NCBI GenBank assembly: GCA_950106755.1
Contig: OX467092.1
Coordinates: 11,160,001 to 11,224,000, forward strand
Direction of reading: 5' to 3'
Origin: Climacium dendroides
Taxonomy: Eukaryota; Streptophyta; Bryopsida; Hypnales; Climaciaceae
Length of the DNA stretch: 64,000 nt
In this document: positions 63,457-64,000 of the stretch, piece after piece
Position numbering within the stretch: the first letter of the stretch is position 1
Layout of the letters: every line of letters starts with the position of its first letter
Notes under the pieces: generated by a model
The model's database searches: none
Seen by the model: the letters and a program-made list of their open reading frames with translations, nothing else
Told to the model about the DNA's origin: nothing
Made by a program: the position numbers and the translations under genes

Positions 63457-64000
63457 TTGTGCGAGAAACGCTGGGAATGACAAGAATTTTGAAGCTCCAG
63501 GATTGTTGCTGTGATAGTTGGTTGACTCAAGGAATGCAAATGCAAATGCAAACCCTAAATTCAATTCCACCTGCCGAGCATCAGCATTCGCCAAACAGAG
63601 ACCCTTGTGCTACAACAGGAACCCCTCCAGCATTGATCGAAATGGAACAGTGGAGCATATTTCTCCCTGGCAACAATTCTAAAGATTCTTCTGACCATGA
63701 AGAAATTGGCGGACTTCTCTCAAATTTCATGCCCCCATCGTCAGTACAGACAAGAAAAATGCATGAAAGAAATTCAAACTTTGGAATCTGGCTTACTGTG
63801 GTCTCCTAGAGTTTCTTGCAAAATGAACAGCAATGCACCGCAGCAAGAAATGTTGATTTCAGGGCACCAGATCTACCACTTCTACATTTCTCTCTGGGAA
63901 GCTTAGGGTTACGGAGTAAGGTGGACAAGCACATCACCATGCAAACTAGCAACCAACTCCAAGATGGGCACATATTTTTTTGAAGTTGTTGGCTTGTTTC
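63457..64000. other. Window end, no gene assigned
   Basis: A 116-codon plus-strand frame (63459-63809) diverges from the gene at 62714-63277. It includes a repetitive GCAAATGCAAATGCAAA start and has no recognised domain. It could be the leader of a gene running out of the window, but I cannot support a call. Confidence 0.35.

Noticed and set aside
63459..63809. 116-codon plus-strand frame divergent from the small charged protein gene
   Set aside because: Starts in a repetitive ATGCAA stretch, has no domain, and may be leader sequence.

Overview
The window looks like plant nuclear DNA. The evidence is an ALOG-domain transcription factor gene (a family of streptophyte nuclear genes), a nine-exon gene with GT-AG introns for an organelle-type RsmI rRNA methyltransferase, telo-box motifs upstream of genes, and many short inverted-repeat elements of the plant MITE kind. 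Low gene density, AT-rich spacers and a GC-rich ALOG coding region with a long leader suggest a seed-free plant such as a bryophyte. That placement is inference and I cannot name the species.

Layout. Positions 1 to about 33,350 are an AT-rich, gene-free desert built from dispersed repeats. The main family has ends reading CCCCTAAAGGACC next to TTAA; near-complete copies lie at 3578-4521, 5032-5956, 14441-15345, 25585-26479 and 50348-51262, with a longer relative at 43239-44735. Other repeats are a long-inverted-repeat family (964-1378, about 9583-11010, 21923-22632), a 552-bp TA-flanked MITE (1450-2001), a 150-bp CACTA-tipped palindrome (13628-13777), several smaller foldback MITEs, and two further dispersed families. 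Positions 33.4-40.7 kb form a GC-richer island around an intronless ALOG gene (36107-36997), with a long non-coding leader, a 3' region with a poly(A) signal, a 200-base assembly gap (39281-39480) and a tandem repeat at the island edge (40203-40670). Positions 40.7-51.3 kb return to AT-rich repeat desert.

Positions 51.3-64 kb are a gene-bearing block. A minus-strand chain of splice-flanked open segments (51788-56922) may be an unrecognised spliced gene. The RsmI-like gene runs on the plus strand (57868-61373). A short nuclear-type charged protein gene lies on the minus strand (62714-63277), convergent with RsmI and with a telo-box upstream.

No operon-like or pathway-level link among the genes is evident: the ALOG protein would act in developmental gene regulation, the RsmI homologue in organellar ribosome maturation, and the charged protein probably in the nucleus. 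The main novelty is in the repeats, above all the TTAA-flanked family with piggyBac-like ends. No tRNA, rRNA, CRISPR array or viral gene was recognised.
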